Source: Burkholderiales bacterium (GTDB lineage: Bacteria > Pseudomonadota > Gammaproteobacteria > Burkholderiales > Burkholderiaceae_C). From it: a stretch of DNA of 64,000 nucleotides. The notes below the pieces were generated by a model, which worked only from the letters and a program-made list of their open reading frames with translations, searched no databases and was not told the DNA's origin. Both the position numbers and the translations under genes were made by a program. The stretch lies in the NCBI GenBank assembly GCA_016702555.1, contig JADJDV010000002.1:62001-126000 (forward strand). Direction: 5' to 3'. Numbering within the stretch: position 1 is the first letter of the stretch; every line of letters starts with the position of its first letter. Positions 35,676-45,800 of this stretch are shown here, one piece after another.

Positions 35676-35980
35676 TGCGCCTGGGCTTCACGCCGCTGGC
35701 AGAGCAGGATCTGGTGTCGATCGCTGACTACATCGCGGCCGACAACCCACGCCGCGCCGCCAGCTTCGTGCAGGCGTTGCGCCAGCAATGCGAGCGCATC
35801 GCGCACAACCCGGCGGGCTATCGGCTGCGGCCGGAGCTGGGCGAGGGCATTCGCTCCTGCGCGCACGGTCGCTACGTGGTCTTTTTCATCGCATCGGCCA
35901 ACGAGGTCGTCGTGGTTCGCATCCTGCACGGCGCACGCGATCTGGCCGCGCAGTTCGGGGCAGGCGAGACGCCGTCCTGA
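35675..35980 (+). CDS. parE: ParE/RelE superfamily toxin
   Basis: 101 residues. The fold signature is RLGFTPLAEQDLVSIADYIAADNPRRAASFVQAL, a central RPELGEGIRSCAHGRYVVFFI and the terminal VVVVRILHGARDL. ParE-type members poison DNA gyrase, whereas RelE-type members cleave mRNA; pairing with ParD favours gyrase. The ATG at 35675 is used, rather than a TTG three bases upstream, because it overlaps the antitoxin stop. The pair lies inside the frm operon. Confidence 0.9.
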   Translation: MRLGFTPLAEQDLVSIADYIAADNPRRAASFVQALRQQCERIAHNPAGYRLRPELGEGIRSCAHGRYVVFFIASANEVVVVRILHGARDLAAQFGAGETPS

Positions 35981-36005
35981 TCTGACATCAACCAAGGAAT
36001 CCACC

Positions 36006-36836
36006 ATGCAACGTATCGAACACCACGCCAGCCTCGGCGGCAAGCAGGAAGTCTGGCAGCACGCCAGTCGCAGCACCGGCACCGACATGAAGGTCGGTGT
36101 CTACCTGCCGCCCAAGGCGCTGGCGGGGGAAAAGTGCCCGGTGCTGTACTGGCTGTCGGGCCTGACCTGCACCGAGCAGAACTTCATCACCAAAGCGGGC
36201 GCACAGCAATTTGCCGCCGAGCACAACTTGATCGTCGTGGCGACCGACACCAGCCCGCGCGGCGAGGGCGTGCCCAACGACGACGCCTACGATCTGGGCC
36301 AGGGCGCGGGCTTTTACCTGAACGCGACGCAAGCGCCGTGGGCCCAGCACTTCCGCATGGAAGACTACGTGGTGGATGAGCTGCCGGCGCTGATCGAGCA
36401 GCACTTTCCGGCCACCCAGGCACGCGGCATCTTCGGCCACAGCATGGGCGGCCATGGCGCGCTGACGCTGGCGCTGCGCCACCCTGGCCGCTATCGGAGC
36501 GCGTCGGCGTTCTCACCCATCGTGGCGCCCAGCATCACGCCCTGGGGCCGCAAGGCGTTCACCGCCTACCTGGGACCGGACGAAGCGGCCTGGAAGGCGC
36601 ACGACGCGGTGCAACTGATCGCCAGTGCGAAAGAGCAGTTGCCGCTGCTGGTCGATCAGGGCGAGGCCGATGAGTTTCTGGCCGAGCAACTCAAGCCCGA
36701 GCTGCTGGTGGCCCAGTGCAACCAGGTCGGCTACCCGCTGACGCTGCGCATGCAGCCGGGTTACGACCACAGCTATTACTTCATCGCCAGCTTCATTGGC
36801 GACCACATGGCCCACCACGCGCGGGCGCTGGGCTGA
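36006..36836 (+). CDS. frmB: S-formylglutathione hydrolase
   Basis: 276 residues. It hydrolyses S-formylglutathione to formate and glutathione, completing FrmA's formaldehyde oxidation. The esterase-D signature is WLSGLTCTEQNFITKAGAQ, the nucleophile elbow is GHSMGGHGALTLAL, and the Asp and His triad partners are in LVDQGEADEF and PGYDHSYYFIASFIGDH. It has its own ribosome-binding site (AAGGAATCCACC). It is normally adjacent to frmA; here 1312 bases intervene. Confidence 0.96.
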   Translation: MQRIEHHASLGGKQEVWQHASRSTGTDMKVGVYLPPKALAGEKCPVLYWLSGLTCTEQNFITKAGAQQFAAEHNLIVVATDTSPRGEGVPNDDAYDLGQGAGFYLNATQAPWAQHFRMEDYVVDELPALIEQHFPATQARGIFGHSMGGHGALTLALRHPGRYRSASAFSPIVAPSITPWGRKAFTAYLGPDEAAWKAHDAVQLIASAKEQLPLLVDQGEADEFLAEQLKPELLVAQCNQVGYPLTLRMQPGYDHSYYFIASFIGDHMAHHARALG

Positions 36837-37697
36837 TCAACGCGGCTTCAGCACGCTGGCCAGGAAGCCGCCCGTCACCGCCTGCACCTGCGGCAGCGTC
36901 AGCAGCGTGTGCGGCGCACCGGGGATCAGCGCAATCACGGCCTGCTTGTTGTCCTTCAGCGCGTCCGCGCACCAGCCGCGGGCCTGCGCATTGCCCAACC
37001 AGGCGTTGGTGGGTGAGAAGAACGGATCGACGCTGCTGATGACGTTCAACACCGGCTTGTCGGGCTCGAGCGCGTTGCGCGGCTCGGCTACAAAGTAGTT
37101 GAGCTCGCAACTCCAGGCAAACAGCAGGCGAGCGGCGAATTCCTTGCCCGTGTAGCGCGCGACGGGCACGGCGCCCTCGCTGGTGCCGGCCAGCACCAGG
37201 CGGGCGCTGTCGGCCCAGGGAGCGGCCTGGATCGCCGTCAGGGCCGGCGCGATCTCGCTGGCTCGCAGGGCGTGCATGCGCTCGTAGCTGGCTGTGTCGA
37301 TGGGCGATTTGTAGGTGACGCGATCCGGCAACGTGAAGGAATCCGGCGCCACGCTGGCAATGCCCTGCGTGGCCAGCCACTGCTGCCATTCGCCGATTGC
37401 CTTCAGCCCCAGGCCGGAGGAGCCGTGCAGGAACAGAACCACCGGCACCTTGCCCTTGGTGGGTGTGGGAATGGTGCTCCACTTTCCGGAGTAAACGGTG
37501 CCGCCGGTGGCCTGCGTCGGCAGCACCACGGCGGCGTTCTGCAGGCTGGCAGCAAGCGATTGCGGTGTGTGGGCCCAGGCCGTGCCCTTGAGCTCGCCCT
37601 TGGGGGTGTCGGGCTTGGCAACCGGACCGGAGGGGGCGCCGGCACAGCCGGCCAGTGCCGCGGCGGCGATCAGGGCAACACAGAAGCGTAGTGGCAT
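36837..37697 (-). CDS. Alpha/beta-hydrolase lipoprotein (dienelactone-hydrolase-like)
   Basis: 286 residues. The signal sequence MPLRFCVALIAAAALAGC ends in a lipobox (LAGC, Cys near residue 18), so the protein is probably lipid-anchored. The oxyanion segment VVLFLHGSSGLGLKAIGEW, a GTSEGA elbow with the Ser nucleophile, and a late PGAPHTLLTL with the His support the hydrolase fold. The substrate is unknown. It converges on frmB with no intergenic gap. Confidence 0.78.
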   Translation of the reverse strand: MPLRFCVALIAAAALAGCAGAPSGPVAKPDTPKGELKGTAWAHTPQSLAASLQNAAVVLPTQATGGTVYSGKWSTIPTPTKGKVPVVLFLHGSSGLGLKAIGEWQQWLATQGIASVAPDSFTLPDRVTYKSPIDTASYERMHALRASEIAPALTAIQAAPWADSARLVLAGTSEGAVPVARYTGKEFAARLLFAWSCELNYFVAEPRNALEPDKPVLNVISSVDPFFSPTNAWLGNAQARGWCADALKDNKQAVIALIPGAPHTLLTLPQVQAVTGGFLASVLKPR

Positions 37698-37734
37698 GGC
37701 AGGCCTTTCGTGGTTCGAAAGCCGCCATCAAACC

Positions 37735-38862
37735 TCAATCCTGCAGCCCCGGATAGTCGGTGTATCCCTTGGCCCCGCCGCCGTACATGGTGGCCTTGTC
37801 CAGCGCCTGATACGGCCCGCCGCGGCGCATGCGCTCGGTCAGGTCGGGCATGCTGATGAAGGCCTTGCCGAAGGCGACCAGGTCGGCGCGGCCGGAGTCG
37901 ATGGCGTCTTCCGCCAGCGCCAGGTCGTAGCCGTTGTTGACCATCCAGGCGCCGTGCCCGCCGGCCTGGCGGTAGGCGGCTTGGAGGGCGGCGTAGTCGA
38001 ACGGCCGGCCCTCGACCTCGCGCGGGCCGCCGGTGGCGCCTTCGATGACATGCACATAGGCCAGGCCCAGCGTGGCGAGCTGGCGCAGCAGGTGATCGAA
38101 CAGCGGCTGCGGGTCGGCGTCGACGATGTCGTTGGCCGGCGTGACCGGCGACAGGCGGATGCCGACGCGCTCGTGGCCGACGGCGTCGCAGACCGCGCGG
38201 GTGACTTCCAGCATCAGCCGGGCGCGGTTCTCGATGCCGCCGCCGTAGTCGTCGCTGCGCTGGTTGGCGCCGGTCTTGAGGAACTGGTCCAGCAGGTAGC
38301 CGTTGGCGCCGTGGATTTCGACGCCGTCGAAGCCGGCCGACTGTACGGCGTTGCGCGCGGCGGCGGCGTAGTCGTGCACGATGGGCGGGATCTCGTCGCG
38401 CTGCAATGCGCGCGGCGCGCTGGTCGGAATGAAGCGGCCCTGGCCCTGCTCGTCGAACACATAGGTCTTGGTGTTCGCGGTGATGGCCGACGGCGCCACT
38501 GGGTCGGCGTGGCCGGGTTGCAGCAGGTGGTGCGACACGCGGCCGACATGCCAGAGCTGGCAGACGATCCTGCCGCCGGCCTCGTGCACGGCCTGCGTCA
38601 CGGCTTTCCAGCCGTCGAGTTGCTCGGTGCCGTACAGGCCGGGCACGTCGGCGTAGCCCTGGGCGGTCGGGCTGATGGCGGTGGCTTCGCTGACGATGAG
38701 GCCGGCGCCGCGCAGCGGATCGGCGCGCTGAGCGTAGTACTCGGCCATCAGCGGCGTGGGCACGGCGCCGGGCGCGCGGTTGCGCGTGAGCGGCGCCATG
38801 ACGACGCGGTTGGCGACCTCGATGGCGCCGACGCGGGCGGGAGAAAAAAGCTTGCGGGACAT
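37735..38862 (-). CDS. Old-yellow-enzyme family alkene reductase
   Basis: 375 residues. This FMN TIM barrel reduces activated alkenes or nitro compounds with NAD(P)H (NemA/XenB type). Motifs are RVVMAPLTRNRA near residue 20, LWHVGRVSH, GFDGVEIHGANGYLLDQFL with the substrate-binding His-Asn pair, and RSDDYGGGIENRARLMLEV. The start at 38862 is MSRKLFSPARVG. It is divergent from the MFS gene at 39028. Confidence 0.93.
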   Translation of the reverse strand: MSRKLFSPARVGAIEVANRVVMAPLTRNRAPGAVPTPLMAEYYAQRADPLRGAGLIVSEATAISPTAQGYADVPGLYGTEQLDGWKAVTQAVHEAGGRIVCQLWHVGRVSHHLLQPGHADPVAPSAITANTKTYVFDEQGQGRFIPTSAPRALQRDEIPPIVHDYAAAARNAVQSAGFDGVEIHGANGYLLDQFLKTGANQRSDDYGGGIENRARLMLEVTRAVCDAVGHERVGIRLSPVTPANDIVDADPQPLFDHLLRQLATLGLAYVHVIEGATGGPREVEGRPFDYAALQAAYRQAGGHGAWMVNNGYDLALAEDAIDSGRADLVAFGKAFISMPDLTERMRRGGPYQALDKATMYGGGAKGYTDYPGLQD

Positions 38863-39027
38863 GGTGGTGATCTTCCGGGTGCGGGCGGTTGGGCGCGGCG
38901 GGCGCGCGTCTATTGGGATTTTGCGCCAGTTCGATCCACCGCCGCCGACGTGCTGGCTCTGCTGTCGTGTCGCCCGCGTGCCAGCAGAATGGCGCGCGCT
39001 GGCGCGGCTTGCCCGCACAATCCGCCC

Positions 39028-40263
39028 ATGTCTTCCCCGCCTGAAGCGCCCGGCCTGCGCCAGTTGATCCTGATCGCGCTGGCCTTGTCGCTGGGTGCGG
39101 CGGTGTCGCTGGGCATCACGCGCTTCGCCTACGGCCTGCTGCTGCCGGTGATGCGTGACGACCTCGACTGGAGCTACACCCTGGCCGGCGCCATGAACAC
39201 CGCCAACGCCGGTGGCTACCTGCTGGGTGCGCTGGCCACGCCCTGGCTGATGCGGCGCTTTGGCGCCGCCCGCGTGCTGCTGGTCGGCAGCCTGCTGGCC
39301 AGCGTGTTCATGGCCGCTTCGGGCTTCTTCATCGCCGCCGCGCCGCTGCTGCTGCAACGCCTGCTGGCGGGTGTTGCCAGCGCCTTCGTGTTCGTCGCCG
39401 GTGGGCTGCTGGCGGCGCGGCTGGGCGCGCAGGCGCCGACGCACGCGGGCCTGCTGCTGGGCCTGTACTACGGTGGCACCGGCTGGGGCATCAGCGCCTC
39501 GGCGCTGGGCGTGCCGGCGCTGCTGGATGCCGCCGCCGGCGTGCCGCACGGCTGGGCCTGGGCCTGGTGGGGGCTGGCGTTGCTGTGCCTGGCCGGCAGC
39601 GCGGTGCTGGTGTGGCCGGCGCGCGTGCTGCGCGACGACCGAACCCCTGGCGCCACGCCGATCGCCGCCGCGCGACAGGCGGCTCCGGCCGCGCCGCTGC
39701 CCTGGCGTGCCATGTGGCCGGCGCTGGCCGGCTACACGCTGTTCGGTGTCGGCTACATCGGCTACATGACCTTCGTCATTGCCCTGCTGCGCGAGCAAGG
39801 CGTGGGTGGTGGCGCGATCACGCTGTTCTACGCGCTGCTCGGGCTGGCGGTGGTGGCCTCGGCGCGCATCTGGGCCGGTCTGCTGACGCGCGCCAGGGGC
39901 GGCGGCGCGCTGGCGTTTCTGAACGCCTTGCTGGGCGTGGCCACGCTGCTGCCGGCGCTGACCGGCGCCTGGCCGGTGGTGCTGGCCTCGGGCCTGCTGT
40001 TCGGCGCCGTGTTCCTGTCGGTGGTGGCGTCCACCACCGCCTTCGTGCGGCACAACCTGAGCAGCGAACAATGGGCGGGGGGCATCAGCGCCTTCACCAT
40101 CCTGTTCGCGTTTGGCCAGATCGTCGGCCCGACGGTGGTCGGCTGGATCGCCGACGGCCCGGGCGGGCTGGCGCGCGGCCTGGTGTATTCCGCCGCGGCG
40201 CTGTGGCTGGGCGCGCTGCTGGCCTGGCGGCAGAAGCCGCTGGTGAACGCGCCCGCCGTGTGA
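39028..40263 (+). CDS. MFS transporter, YbfB/YjiJ family
   Basis: 411 residues with twelve hydrophobic segments. The N-terminal SLGITRFAYGLLLPVMRDDL is typical of the YbfB/YjiJ branch, and LLGLYYGGTGWGISASAL lies in segment 5. The substrate is unknown; relatives are often placed beside oxidoreductases, as here. It starts at 39028 and is convergent with the GST gene, with 3 bases between. Confidence 0.87.
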   Translation: MSSPPEAPGLRQLILIALALSLGAAVSLGITRFAYGLLLPVMRDDLDWSYTLAGAMNTANAGGYLLGALATPWLMRRFGAARVLLVGSLLASVFMAASGFFIAAAPLLLQRLLAGVASAFVFVAGGLLAARLGAQAPTHAGLLLGLYYGGTGWGISASALGVPALLDAAAGVPHGWAWAWWGLALLCLAGSAVLVWPARVLRDDRTPGATPIAAARQAAPAAPLPWRAMWPALAGYTLFGVGYIGYMTFVIALLREQGVGGGAITLFYALLGLAVVASARIWAGLLTRARGGGALAFLNALLGVATLLPALTGAWPVVLASGLLFGAVFLSVVASTTAFVRHNLSSEQWAGGISAFTILFAFGQIVGPTVVGWIADGPGGLARGLVYSAAALWLGALLAWRQKPLVNAPAV

Positions 40264-40266
40264 GAG

Positions 40267-40872
40267 TCAGAGGAGGCCTTCGGCCTTCATCACCGCCTGC
40301 ACCGCCGGGCGCGTCGCCACGCGTTCGCGGTAGGCCACGAGGTTGGGGTAGGCCGAGAGGTCGATCTGCATCGGCTTGGCCCAGTTGGTGACGGTGAACA
40401 GGTAGCCATCGGCGACGGTGAAGTCGTCGCCCATCAGGTATGGCTTGCCGGCCAGTTCGCCATCGACAAACTTCAGGCGCCCGGCCAGCTTGTCCTTGGC
40501 GAGCTGCTTGGCCTCGGCCGGCATGGCGGGGTCGAACAGGGGCGAGAAGCTCTTGTGGATCTCGGTGCCGATGAAGTTGAGCCAGCTCTGCAACTGGTAG
40601 CGCGCCAGCGTGCCGTTGGCGGGCGCCAGCTTCTTGCCGGGCGCCTGGTCGGCGATGTACTGCACGATGGCCGGGCCTTCGCGCAGGCCGGTGCCGTCGT
40701 CGAGCACCAGGTAGGGCACGTAGCCGAGCGGGTTGATCTTGCGGTAGTCGGAGCCGTCGGGCAGGGTTTTCGTCTTGGTCGGCGCGGCGATGGCTTCGTA
40801 GGTCAGACCGGCTTCTTCCAGCGCGATGTGGGGCGAGAGCGAGCAGGCGCCTTCCGAGTAGTACAGCTTCAT
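40267..40872 (-). CDS. Beta-class glutathione S-transferase
   Basis: 201 residues. The start MKLYYSEGACSLSPHIALEEAG is the bacterial beta-class hallmark, with the reactive Cys near residue 10. NPLGYVPYLVLDDG gives the cis-Pro loop, EGPAIVQYIAD the glutathione gamma-Glu site, and GDDFTVADGYLFTV the C-terminal signature. It conjugates glutathione to electrophiles; the substrate is unknown. The ATG at 40872 was preferred to an upstream in-frame start. Confidence 0.93.
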   Translation of the reverse strand: MKLYYSEGACSLSPHIALEEAGLTYEAIAAPTKTKTLPDGSDYRKINPLGYVPYLVLDDGTGLREGPAIVQYIADQAPGKKLAPANGTLARYQLQSWLNFIGTEIHKSFSPLFDPAMPAEAKQLAKDKLAGRLKFVDGELAGKPYLMGDDFTVADGYLFTVTNWAKPMQIDLSAYPNLVAYRERVATRPAVQAVMKAEGLL

Positions 40873-40985
40873 GGGGTTCCAGTGGTGGTCAAGAAAGGGC
40901 AATCGCGCCGCGCGACGGGACTGACGACGCAGAGCGCAGCGTAGCAAAGACCGACCGGATTTGCAGGCGGCGGACGGCGTTTGAC

Positions 40986-41267
40986 TCAGGGCTTCGGGGT
41001 GGTGGCCCGCTCCAGTTGCGCCAGGTAGCGCATCGCGTAATGGCCACCGTCATCGCGCGGCCCGCACATCTCGACCGAGGGCCTGAGTTGGCGGCAGACG
41101 GCGGGGCGTTCGGGGCGGCCGAACAGCTGGCAGCGCCGTTGCGCGTCGAGTTGCACGCAAGGCTCGCCGGCCGGCTTGCCCCGCGGCATGCCGGGAATGG
41201 GCGTGCTGATCGAGGGCGCGATGCAGCAGGCGGCGCACAGAGGGCGGCAAGCCAGCAATGCGTTCAT
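40986..41267 (-). CDS. YkgJ family cysteine-cluster protein
   Basis: 93 residues with seven or more Cys, including CRPLCAACCIAP at the start, CVQLDAQRRCQLF, and VCRQLRPSVEMCG. This is the YkgJ-type presumed Zn- or Fe-binding pattern. The function is unknown. Its start overlaps the lipid-kinase stop by 4 bases, so the two are co-translated. Confidence 0.85.
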   Translation of the reverse strand: MNALLACRPLCAACCIAPSISTPIPGMPRGKPAGEPCVQLDAQRRCQLFGRPERPAVCRQLRPSVEMCGPRDDGGHYAMRYLAQLERATTPKP

Positions 41268-42235
41268 CTCAATCGCACCACCGGCAACGCCGCGGGCCGG
41301 CAGCTCACCTCAAGCCAGCGCGCCTGGCCGATGAAGTTGCCGTCGGTGCCAAGCGGCAGCGGTTTGTCGCAGCGCATGGTGAGCCGGGCGATGTCGTCCA
41401 GCATTACTTCGGGTTGGCCCAGGTGGCGACCGCGCAGCATGCGTTGCAGCAGGCCGAGCAGGCGCGGCTTGGTGGTCTGGCGCAGGCGCAGCAGGTGCAG
41501 CAGACCGTCGTCGACGCGGGCGGCGGGCGCGATCGGCATGCCGCTGCCGTAGCTGGGCGTGTTCAGCACCGAGGCCAGGTGCAGCGGCTGGGTCGCGTCT
41601 GTTGCGGTGTCGGTCAAAGATGGCGTCGCGTCCAGACGGATCGGCCAGGCGTCCAGCACGCGCAGTTCGGCCAGCGCGGCCCACAGGTAGTGCAACTGGC
41701 CGGGCAGGCGGCGCGGGCTGGTTTCGGCGCGGTAGGCGACCACCGAATCGAAGCCCACCGTCAGGCTGGAGGCGAACCAGGCGGTGTGCACGGCGCCGTC
41801 GGGTGGTCGCGGCTCGCCGGGCGTGGCTGGTACCAGCGACCAGCGCAGCTGGCCCAGGTCCATCGGCCGCGCCGGGTCGTGCGCAGCGCGCTGCACGGCG
41901 GCTTCGAGGCTCTGGCCCAGCAGGCCGAGCGCGCGCGCCAGATCGTTGCCGGTGCCGGCCGGCACCAGGCCCAGGGTGTGATGGCCGGCCAGCAAGGCGG
42001 GCAGCAAGGCGCCGACACTGCCGTCGCCGCCGACCAGCAGCACGCGCCGGCCGGGGCGGCGCGCCAGTTGCTCGCGGCTGTCGTCGGTCGAGCGGCTGAC
42101 GTGAATCTCAGCCAGCGCGCCCATGGCCAGCAAGGCCGACTCGATGCGCGGGCGCCAGCGCAGCGCCAGGCCGCTGGCGGCCTGCGGGTTGAGCAGCACC
42201 AGCAGCGGGTCGCCCGTGCCAAAGTTGGCGCCCAC
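41264..42235 (-). CDS. Diacylglycerol kinase family lipid kinase
   Basis: 323 residues. The DAGK catalytic domain has LLNPQAASGLA, the nucleotide loop VLLVGGDGSVGALLPALL and PAGTGNDLARALGL near residue 95. The C-terminal YegS-like beta domain carries LPLGTDGNFIG, with the DG.. motif. It would phosphorylate a lipid such as diacylglycerol, or a related lipid. It starts just after the gdhA stop (6 bases apart, same strand). Confidence 0.87.
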   Translation of the reverse strand: MGANFGTGDPLLVLLNPQAASGLALRWRPRIESALLAMGALAEIHVSRSTDDSREQLARRPGRRVLLVGGDGSVGALLPALLAGHHTLGLVPAGTGNDLARALGLLGQSLEAAVQRAAHDPARPMDLGQLRWSLVPATPGEPRPPDGAVHTAWFASSLTVGFDSVVAYRAETSPRRLPGQLHYLWAALAELRVLDAWPIRLDATPSLTDTATDATQPLHLASVLNTPSYGSGMPIAPAARVDDGLLHLLRLRQTTKPRLLGLLQRMLRGRHLGQPEVMLDDIARLTMRCDKPLPLGTDGNFIGQARWLEVSCRPAALPVVRLR

Positions 42236-42241
42236 TTTCGA

Positions 42242-43558
<1,317 letters not shown>

Positions 43559-43717
43559 GGGGGAAAATCCTTCTTGTGCTGTCGACAAAGGCGCGGGCCA
43601 GCATGGGCGCGCGCCCTGGGGGCGCAGCATAGCATCGGCGGCTGGGTCGCCATGGCGCCAATGGAACCTGTGTCGCTATATAAACTATAGCACATAGTGC
43701 AGACTACGCGCTGACAA

Positions 43718-43734
43718 AAGACCGATTCGGTCTT
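43718..43734. promoter_or_regulatory. 17-bp operator-like palindrome upstream of mnmG
   Basis: AAGACCGATTCGGTCTT is a perfect inverted repeat around a central T, followed at once by AAAATG, which could be a -10. It lies in the 205-base gap between the divergent gdhA and mnmG genes, 30 bases before the mnmG GTG. The cognate regulator is not known. Confidence 0.5.
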
Positions 43735-43763
43735 AAAATGACGGGTTTTCTACGCTTTTCATC

Positions 43764-45800
43764 GTGTCTTCAAGCCCCTACACCCATCCGCAGCAATTCG
43801 ACGTCATCGTCGTCGGCGGCGGGCACGCCGGCACCGAGGCCGCGCTGGCCGCGGCGCGCATGGGGGCGGCCACCTTGCTGCTGACGCACAACATCGAGAC
43901 GCTGGGTGCCATGAGCTGCAATCCCAGCATCGGCGGCATCGGCAAAGGCCATCTGGTGAAAGAGGTGGACGCGCTGGGGGGGGCCATGGCACTGGCGACC
44001 GACGAGGCCGGCATCCAGTTCCGCATCCTCAACTCCAGCAAGGGGCCGGCCGTGCGCGCCACGCGGGCGCAGGCCGACCGTGTGCTGTACAAGGCGGCCA
44101 TCCGGCGCCGGCTGGAGAACCAGCCGAATCTGTGGCTGTTCCAGCAGTCCGTCGATGACCTGCTGCTGGAAGGCGAGCGCGTGGTCGGCGCCGTCACGCA
44201 GATCGGCATTGCCTTTCGCGCGCGCACGGTGGTGCTGACGGCGGGCACCTTTCTCGACGGACGCATTCACGTGGGGCTGGACAACTACCAGGCCGGCCGC
44301 GCGGGCGACCCGCCGGCGGTGTCGCTGTCGGCTCGCCTGAAAGAGCTGAAGCTGCCGCAGGGACGCCTGAAGACCGGCACACCGCCGCGGCTGGATGGCC
44401 GCAGCATCGACTTCAGCCAGTGCGAGGCGCAGCCGGGCGACCTGGATCCGGTGCCGGTGTTCAGCTTCATGGCGCACGCGTACGGAGGGGCCGACATGCA
44501 CCCGCGCCAGCTGCCGTGCTGGATCACGCACACCAACGAGCGCACGCACGAGATCATTCGCTCGGGCTTCGACCGCAGCCCCATGTTCACCGGCAGGATC
44601 GAGGGCGTGGGGCCGCGCTATTGCCCGAGCGTGGAAGACAAGATCAGCCGCTTTGCCGACAAGGACAGCCACCAGATCTTTCTGGAGCCGGAAGGCCTAG
44701 ATACGCACGAAATTTACCCCAACGGCATCAGCACCAGCCTGCCGTTCGACGTGCAGTACCAGCTGGTCCGCAGCATGAAGGGCCTGGAGAACGCCCACAT
44801 CCTGCGCCCGGGCTACGCCATCGAGTACGACTATTTCGACCCGCGCTCGCTCAAGAGCAGTTTTGAAACGCGGCAGATTGGCGGCCTGTTCTTTGCCGGC
44901 CAAATCAACGGCACCACGGGCTATGAAGAGGCGGCAGCGCAAGGCCTGTTCGCCGGCATCAATGCCGCGCTGCAATGTCGGCAGCTGGAGGGCCGTGCCG
45001 ACGACTTCGGCGGCGCCTGGCTGCCGCGCCGCGACGAGGCCTATCTGGGCGTGCTGATCGATGACCTCATCACCAAGGGCGTGACCGAGCCCTATCGCAT
45101 GTTCACCAGCCGCGCCGAGTACCGCCTGCAACTGCGCGAAGACAACGCCGACATGCGCCTGACCGAAACCGGCCGCGCGCTGGGCTTGGTCAATGACGCG
45201 CGCTGGGATGCCTTCAGCCGCAAGCGCGACGCTGTTTCACGTGAAACCGAGCGGCTGAAGTCGACCTGGGTGAGCCCACGCAATCTGCCGGCAGCCGAAT
45301 CCGAGCGCGTGCTGGGCAAGGCCATCGAGCACGAGCACAACCTGTTCGATTTGCTGCGCCGACCCGAGGTGGGCTATTTCGACTTGATGAGCCTGGACGG
45401 TGGCAGATACGCGGCGGCTACTGTTTCACGTGGAACCGCCGATAACCTGACGGCGCCAGTGATCGAGCAGTTGGAGATTGCCGCCAAGTACAGCGGCTAC
45501 ATCGATCGCCAGCGCGACGAGGTGGAGCGTGCCGCGCACTACGAAAGTCTGCGTCTGCCGCCCGAGCTGGATTACCTGCAGATCCCTGCGCTTTCCTTTG
45601 AAGTGCGGCAAAAGCTGCAGAGACATCGGCCCGATACCCTGGGCCAGGCGGGCCGCATCAGTGGGGTGACCCCGGCCGCCATTTCCCTGCTGTTGATTCA
45701 CCTGAAGAAGGGTGGCTTCAAGGGCTTTGGCGGCGCTGCGCCGCAGCCCGATCCTCGGGTCACTGCCCAGGCCGACAACCCGCCGGCCGAGGCGGCATGA
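43764..45800 (+). CDS. mnmG: tRNA uridine-5-carboxymethylaminomethyl modification enzyme MnmG
   Basis: 678 residues, starting at GTG. With MnmE it adds the cmnm5 group to U34 of several tRNAs using FAD, NADH and methylene-THF. The FAD loop VVGGGHAGTEAALAAARMG, the signature GAMSCNPSIGGIGKGHLVKE, and RPGYAIEYDYFDPRSLK with GLFFAGQINGTTGYEEAAAQG are all present. The C-terminal helices that bind MnmE and tRNA are intact. Two parS sites are embedded in its 3' half. rsmG overlaps its stop by 4 bases. Confidence 0.97.
   Translation: MSSSPYTHPQQFDVIVVGGGHAGTEAALAAARMGAATLLLTHNIETLGAMSCNPSIGGIGKGHLVKEVDALGGAMALATDEAGIQFRILNSSKGPAVRATRAQADRVLYKAAIRRRLENQPNLWLFQQSVDDLLLEGERVVGAVTQIGIAFRARTVVLTAGTFLDGRIHVGLDNYQAGRAGDPPAVSLSARLKELKLPQGRLKTGTPPRLDGRSIDFSQCEAQPGDLDPVPVFSFMAHAYGGADMHPRQLPCWITHTNERTHEIIRSGFDRSPMFTGRIEGVGPRYCPSVEDKISRFADKDSHQIFLEPEGLDTHEIYPNGISTSLPFDVQYQLVRSMKGLENAHILRPGYAIEYDYFDPRSLKSSFETRQIGGLFFAGQINGTTGYEEAAAQGLFAGINAALQCRQLEGRADDFGGAWLPRRDEAYLGVLIDDLITKGVTEPYRMFTSRAEYRLQLREDNADMRLTETGRALGLVNDARWDAFSRKRDAVSRETERLKSTWVSPRNLPAAESERVLGKAIEHEHNLFDLLRRPEVGYFDLMSLDGGRYAAATVSRGTADNLTAPVIEQLEIAAKYSGYIDRQRDEVERAAHYESLRLPPELDYLQIPALSFEVRQKLQRHRPDTLGQAGRISGVTPAAISLLLIHLKKGGFKGFGGAAPQPDPRVTAQADNPPAEAA
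45233..45248. promoter_or_regulatory. parS site 1 (inside mnmG)
   Basis: TGTTTCACGTGAAACC matches the 16-bp bacterial parS consensus TGTTTCACGTGAAACA at 15 positions. ParB, encoded at 51336, should nucleate here. Confidence 0.88.
45422..45437. promoter_or_regulatory. parS site 2 (inside mnmG)
   Basis: TGTTTCACGTGGAACC is the second parS-like site, 189 bases from the first, with two differences from the consensus. Confidence 0.82.

Noticed and set aside
35675..36005. parDE as a plasmid-type partition/addiction locus linked to chromosomal parA-parB
   Set aside because: These ParD/ParE names refer to a toxin-antitoxin pair unrelated to ParA/ParB segregation proteins, which are encoded 11 kb away.
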